A stretch of 42,379 nucleotides of DNA from Planctomycetaceae bacterium (lineage in GTDB: Bacteria > Planctomycetota > Planctomycetia > Pirellulales > Thermoguttaceae): positions 1 through 42,379 of the forward strand of contig JAJFUI010000157.1 in the NCBI GenBank assembly GCA_021372555.1. Reading direction: 5' to 3'. The notes under the pieces are model-generated. The model made no database searches. It was not told the DNA's origin and saw only the letters and a list, made by a program, of their open reading frames with translations. This document shows, piece after piece, positions 39,518 through 42,379 of this stretch. The stretch's first letter is position 1. Every line of letters starts with the position of its first letter. Both the position numbers and the translations under genes were made by a program.

Positions 39518-40660
39518 ATGCCGAAGAAGAAAAAGATTCGCGCCCAGTTTCGAAAGAACCGCAACGTCCGTGCTCGGACGACGAACTGGACTCGCCGTTA
39601 CCAACAGCACGGATTTGAGGAAGAAGCCCCCACGCAAAGTGAGCGGATCAGCGGCAAGGGCGATCTCAACCGGCAACGCACTATTGTTGGGGAACATTGC
39701 GACGACGAAGAGACGCCCGGGTTGTCTGTTCATCTTCACGTCGACGAACAGGTTTGCCGCCCAGGACGGGTGCTTAGCGTCCTGGGGCTGATGAGCATGG
39801 TCGAGGACGAGGCGGGCGCCGTCTATCGGTGCGCCACCCGTCGACTGCTGAAGACGCTTGCGACCGATCAACGTCACGTCGTAGCGGCGGGCGACCGCGT
39901 CCTGTTTCGGCCAGTCGAGAACACCGAGCCTAAAGAAGGCTGCATCGAACGGGTCGAGCCGCGCAAGGGGTGCATTTGCCGAGCGACCCGCGGGCGGCAG
40001 CAGATACTCGTGGCCAACGTCGACCAAGTGGCCATTATCACCAGTGCCGCCGAGCCGCGATTGAAGCCGAACCTGATCGACCGCCTGCTGATGGCCGCGG
40101 ACAAAGGCGGTGCTCGGCCGCTGATCTGCATCAACAAAATCGACTTGGTGGACCCAGCTGGCTTACAGCCCTTTATCGGCGTGTATGCCCAGATGGGATA
40201 TGATGTATTGCTGCTGAGCGCGACGACCGGTTTCGGCATCGAGCGGTTCCGCAAGGCATTGGCCGGCAAGGCCAGCGTCGTGGCGGGACAGAGCGGCGTC
40301 GGCAAATCCTCGCTATTGAACGCGATCGATCCCTCCCTGCAACTCCATGTGCAGCCGGTCAGCAACGAAACCGAAAAGGGAAAGCACACCACGACCACCG
40401 CCCGACTGCTGCCGCTGATCGGCGGCGGCTACGTGGTCGACACGCCGGGCATACGGCAGTTTCAACTTTGGGACGTAACGGCCGAAGAGGTGCCGGGGTT
40501 TTTCCGCGACCTGCGACCCTACGGCAACCTCTGCCGCTTTCCGAACTGCACCCATACGCACGAAGACGATTGCGCCGTCAAGAACGCCGTCGCCGACGGA
40601 CGGCTGGACGAACGGCGTTACGAGAGTTATTGTCATTTGCGAGCTGGAGATTTTGAGTAA
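39518..40660 (+). CDS. rsgA: Ribosome small-subunit-dependent GTPase A
   Basis: The 380-residue protein has the circularly permuted GTPase order of RsgA: G4 NKID at 206-209, then G1 GQSGVGKS at 257-264, then G3 DTPG at 308-311. An OB-fold comes first (about 70-160), and the zinc site is formed by Cys339, Cys344, His346 and Cys352 (LCRFPNCTHTHEDDCAVK). RsgA helps mature the 30S subunit. The first 60 residues are basic and longer than in many relatives, with KKKKIRAQFRKNRNVRAR that may contact rRNA. The ATG lies two bases after the FHA stop. An 18-base gap leads to hflX. Confidence 0.96.
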   Translation: MPKKKKIRAQFRKNRNVRARTTNWTRRYQQHGFEEEAPTQSERISGKGDLNRQRTIVGEHCDDEETPGLSVHLHVDEQVCRPGRVLSVLGLMSMVEDEAGAVYRCATRRLLKTLATDQRHVVAAGDRVLFRPVENTEPKEGCIERVEPRKGCICRATRGRQQILVANVDQVAIITSAAEPRLKPNLIDRLLMAADKGGARPLICINKIDLVDPAGLQPFIGVYAQMGYDVLLLSATTGFGIERFRKALAGKASVVAGQSGVGKSSLLNAIDPSLQLHVQPVSNETEKGKHTTTTARLLPLIGGGYVVDTPGIRQFQLWDVTAEEVPGFFRDLRPYGNLCRFPNCTHTHEDDCAVKNAVADGRLDERRYESYCHLRAGDFE

Positions 40661-40678
40661 GCCTTCGGGCCGTCATTT

Positions 40679-41998
40679 ATGTACGATCTGAGCCGAACTG
40701 AGAGTGTTGCGAGCGAAGCGGCCGTGTTGGTCGGCGTGTTGCTGCCGGGACAGAAGCCGCTTGGAACGCCGCTAGAAGAGTTGGAGGGACTGGCCGAGAC
40801 GGCCGGCGTGCGCGTAGTTGGCCGACTGACGCAACGCCGCGAGACGCCCGACGCCACCTGCTACCTGGGCCAGGGCAAGGTCGAGGAACTGACCCGTGTC
40901 GCGGCGGCCAAAGACGCCGACTTGGTGATTTTCGACAATGACCTAAGTCCCGGACAGACGCGCAATCTGGAGAAGGCTGTTGGGCTGAAGGTGCTCGACC
41001 GGACGGAGTTGATCCTCGACATCTTCGCGAGTCGGGCACAGACCGCCCAGGCCCGCTTGGCCGTTGAGCTGGCGCAGTACGAGTATGCGATGCCGCGGCT
41101 GAAGCGGCTGTGGACGCACTTGTCGCGACAAAAAAAGGGCGTAGGGCTCCGCGGGCCGGGCGAAACGCAGTTGGAAGAGGACCGGCGGTTGGTCGAGAAT
41201 CGCATCAAGGACCTCCGTCGCCAGCTCGATGGCATCGAACGCCGCAAGCAACGCGAGGTCGCCGCGCGAAGGGGCTCGATGACCGTTTCGCTGGTCGGCT
41301 ACACCAACGCCGGCAAGAGTACGCTGATGAACGCCCTGACTGGGGCGGACGTCTTCGTGCAAGACGCGTTGTTCGCCACGCTCGACACGCGAACGCGCCG
41401 CTGGCAGTTGCCAGGCTGGGGACCGGTGCTGCTGAGCGATACGGTTGGATTCATCCGCGATTTGCCGCACCATCTGATCGAGAGCTTCAAGGCGACGCTC
41501 GAAGAGGCTCGCCAAGCGGACCTGCTGCTGCATGTGGCCGACGCCTCGAATCCGGCCGTGTACGACCAGATTTCGGCCGCTTACGGCGTGCTCGAAGAGA
41601 TTGGCATTCAGCGCAAGGACTCGCTGCTGGTCGTGAACAAGGTAGACGCTCTGCCTGACCGGCTGCGGTTGGACGGTCTGCTTGGTCGCTATCCGGACGC
41701 CGTGCCGATTAGCGCCCGGACTGGGTTCGGCATGGCGAACCTCGCCGCGGCAGTGAGCAGTGCGTTGAGCCGCACATTCCTCGATGTCGACGTCGAGCTG
41801 GGCGTCGACAATGGTCGCCTGTTGGCCTACCTGGCCGCGCACGGCGAGGTGCTGTCGAAGCAGTACCACGACAGCAAGGTAGTCGTTCACTGCCGAATTC
41901 CGCGGCACTACCTGGGGCGGATCAGCGAGGATTCCGTCACCGTCCGGCCGCATCGCAACGGCGTGGCGGTTGGCGTTGGCGAAGCCGTGGTTAAGTAG
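40679..41998 (+). CDS. hflX: GTPase HflX
   Basis: The 439-residue protein splits stalled or hibernating ribosomes. The HflX-specific domain (about 1-195) includes LGQGKVEEL and the signature LRGPGETQLEEDRRLV near residues 157-172, and ends with a Lys/Arg-rich stretch. The G-domain follows with G1 GYTNAGKS (207-214), G3 DTVGFIRDLP and G4 NKVD. The ATG at 40679 has a weak site (no clear Shine-Dalgarno), 18 bases after the rsgA stop, so the three genes FHA-rsgA-hflX may be cotranscribed. A weak 5-base-pair hairpin lies at 42079-42095, without T-run. The pairing of rsgA with hflX fits a shared role in ribosome care, which is inference. Confidence 0.96.
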   Translation: MYDLSRTESVASEAAVLVGVLLPGQKPLGTPLEELEGLAETAGVRVVGRLTQRRETPDATCYLGQGKVEELTRVAAAKDADLVIFDNDLSPGQTRNLEKAVGLKVLDRTELILDIFASRAQTAQARLAVELAQYEYAMPRLKRLWTHLSRQKKGVGLRGPGETQLEEDRRLVENRIKDLRRQLDGIERRKQREVAARRGSMTVSLVGYTNAGKSTLMNALTGADVFVQDALFATLDTRTRRWQLPGWGPVLLSDTVGFIRDLPHHLIESFKATLEEARQADLLLHVADASNPAVYDQISAAYGVLEEIGIQRKDSLLVVNKVDALPDRLRLDGLLGRYPDAVPISARTGFGMANLAAAVSSALSRTFLDVDVELGVDNGRLLAYLAAHGEVLSKQYHDSKVVVHCRIPRHYLGRISEDSVTVRPHRNGVAVGVGEAVVK

Positions 41999-42212
41999 AG
42001 CGTTTCCTTCAGCGAGATTGGAGCAAGGCGGAGGGACGCGAAGGGGCTTCACACTGTTGGTACGGCAGTGCCGTTGCGAGCCCGACAAAAGGGCTTTCAG
42101 TTCGTCGGTCGAACGCAGGATGAGTTTTCAACCCGTCCACCATCGTGTAGAACAAGGAAGTGCTGCACGGCAAGCCCTCGTGTGAACGACTTCGGAGACC
42201 CGGCATACAAAG

Positions 42213-42379
42213 ATGAAACGCGAACTCGAAAATCGGCGAGCGATCATTACCGGCGCATCCAGCGGCATTGGCCGCGCCTTGGCGGTCGAGCTGGCAAGTC
42301 AGGACGTCGCTGTCGTTGCAGTTGCACGGCGTGAGGACCGGCTTGCGCAACTAGCGAAGCAGATCGCCGCCTTGGGCGC
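42213..42379 (+). CDS. Short-chain dehydrogenase/reductase (3' end outside window)
   Basis: The ATG at 42213 opens a frame that runs off the right edge after 55 codons. The N-terminal Rossmann motif ITGASSGIGRALA (TGxxxGxG) near residues 12-24 is typical of the SDR superfamily, which uses NAD(P)(H). Nothing more can be said about substrate from this fragment. The gene is 214 bases after hflX. That gap shows no other feature beyond the weak hairpin mentioned under hflX. Confidence 0.85.
   Translation, partial: MKRELENRRAIITGASSGIGRALAVELASQDVAVVAVARREDRLAQLAKQIAALG

Overview
The window looks like chromosomal DNA of a planctomycete, probably Pirellulales-like. The GC content is high, there is no recognisable phage or insertion sequence, and three traits point this way: a secreted repeat protein that opens with the planctomycete extracellular N-terminal motif (EPLEDRRLLS), a large membrane Ser/Thr kinase with a beta-helix-like outer domain, and several secreted sugar-active proteins. 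This assignment is an inference from gene content. Genes run off both ends: a purine/xanthine-type permease on the left and a short-chain dehydrogenase on the right.

Layout. 1-2111: AzgA-type permease, divergent from a site-2 protease. 2474-8427: a rightward stress-type group (SRPBCC membrane protein, zinc alcohol dehydrogenase, DUF4142, DksA/TraR zinc finger, six-repeat secreted protein, DUF2795). 8536-10450: DUF763 and DUF2461 proteins. 10527-15357 (leftward): orphan NtrC-type response regulator, ClpC, and a small TPR membrane protein. 15493-19620 (rightward): a Clp-N/ThiD2/ThiE fusion, a Nudix protein, an IscA-like protein, acylphosphatase and an ABC-2 permease. 19646-24198 (leftward): a TetR-macA-macB efflux operon whose promoter is covered by a perfect inverted repeat. 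24422-28609 (rightward): a YihY membrane protein and a large secreted glycosidase-like protein. 28759-35269 (leftward): Ser/Thr kinase, GAF sigma-54 activator and DUF4434 hydrolase-like protein. 35592-37234: a Tat-exported TIM-barrel protein and a ribbon-helix-helix protein. 37308-37767 (leftward): RNase P RNA. 37859-38950 (leftward): YhcC-type radical SAM protein. 39039-42379: FHA protein, RsgA, HflX and the partial dehydrogenase.

The most unusual items are these: (a) one reading frame joining a Clp-N domain to a two-domain thiamine-phosphate synthase, close to clpC; (b) a palindromic repeat inserted in frame in the radical SAM gene, adding about 44 residues; (c) an H-type pseudoknot-like arrangement of perfect 8- and 9-base arms between the zinc-finger and repeat-protein genes; (d) a kinase, sigma-54 activator and glycan-hydrolase-like gene in a row, the activator having GAFTDA in place of GAFTGA; and (e) an IscA-like protein whose C-terminal ligand pair is CPGC instead of CxC.

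The window holds no CRISPR array, tRNA, rRNA or mobile-element transposase that I could find. All functional calls rest on motif recognition by eye, without database searches.
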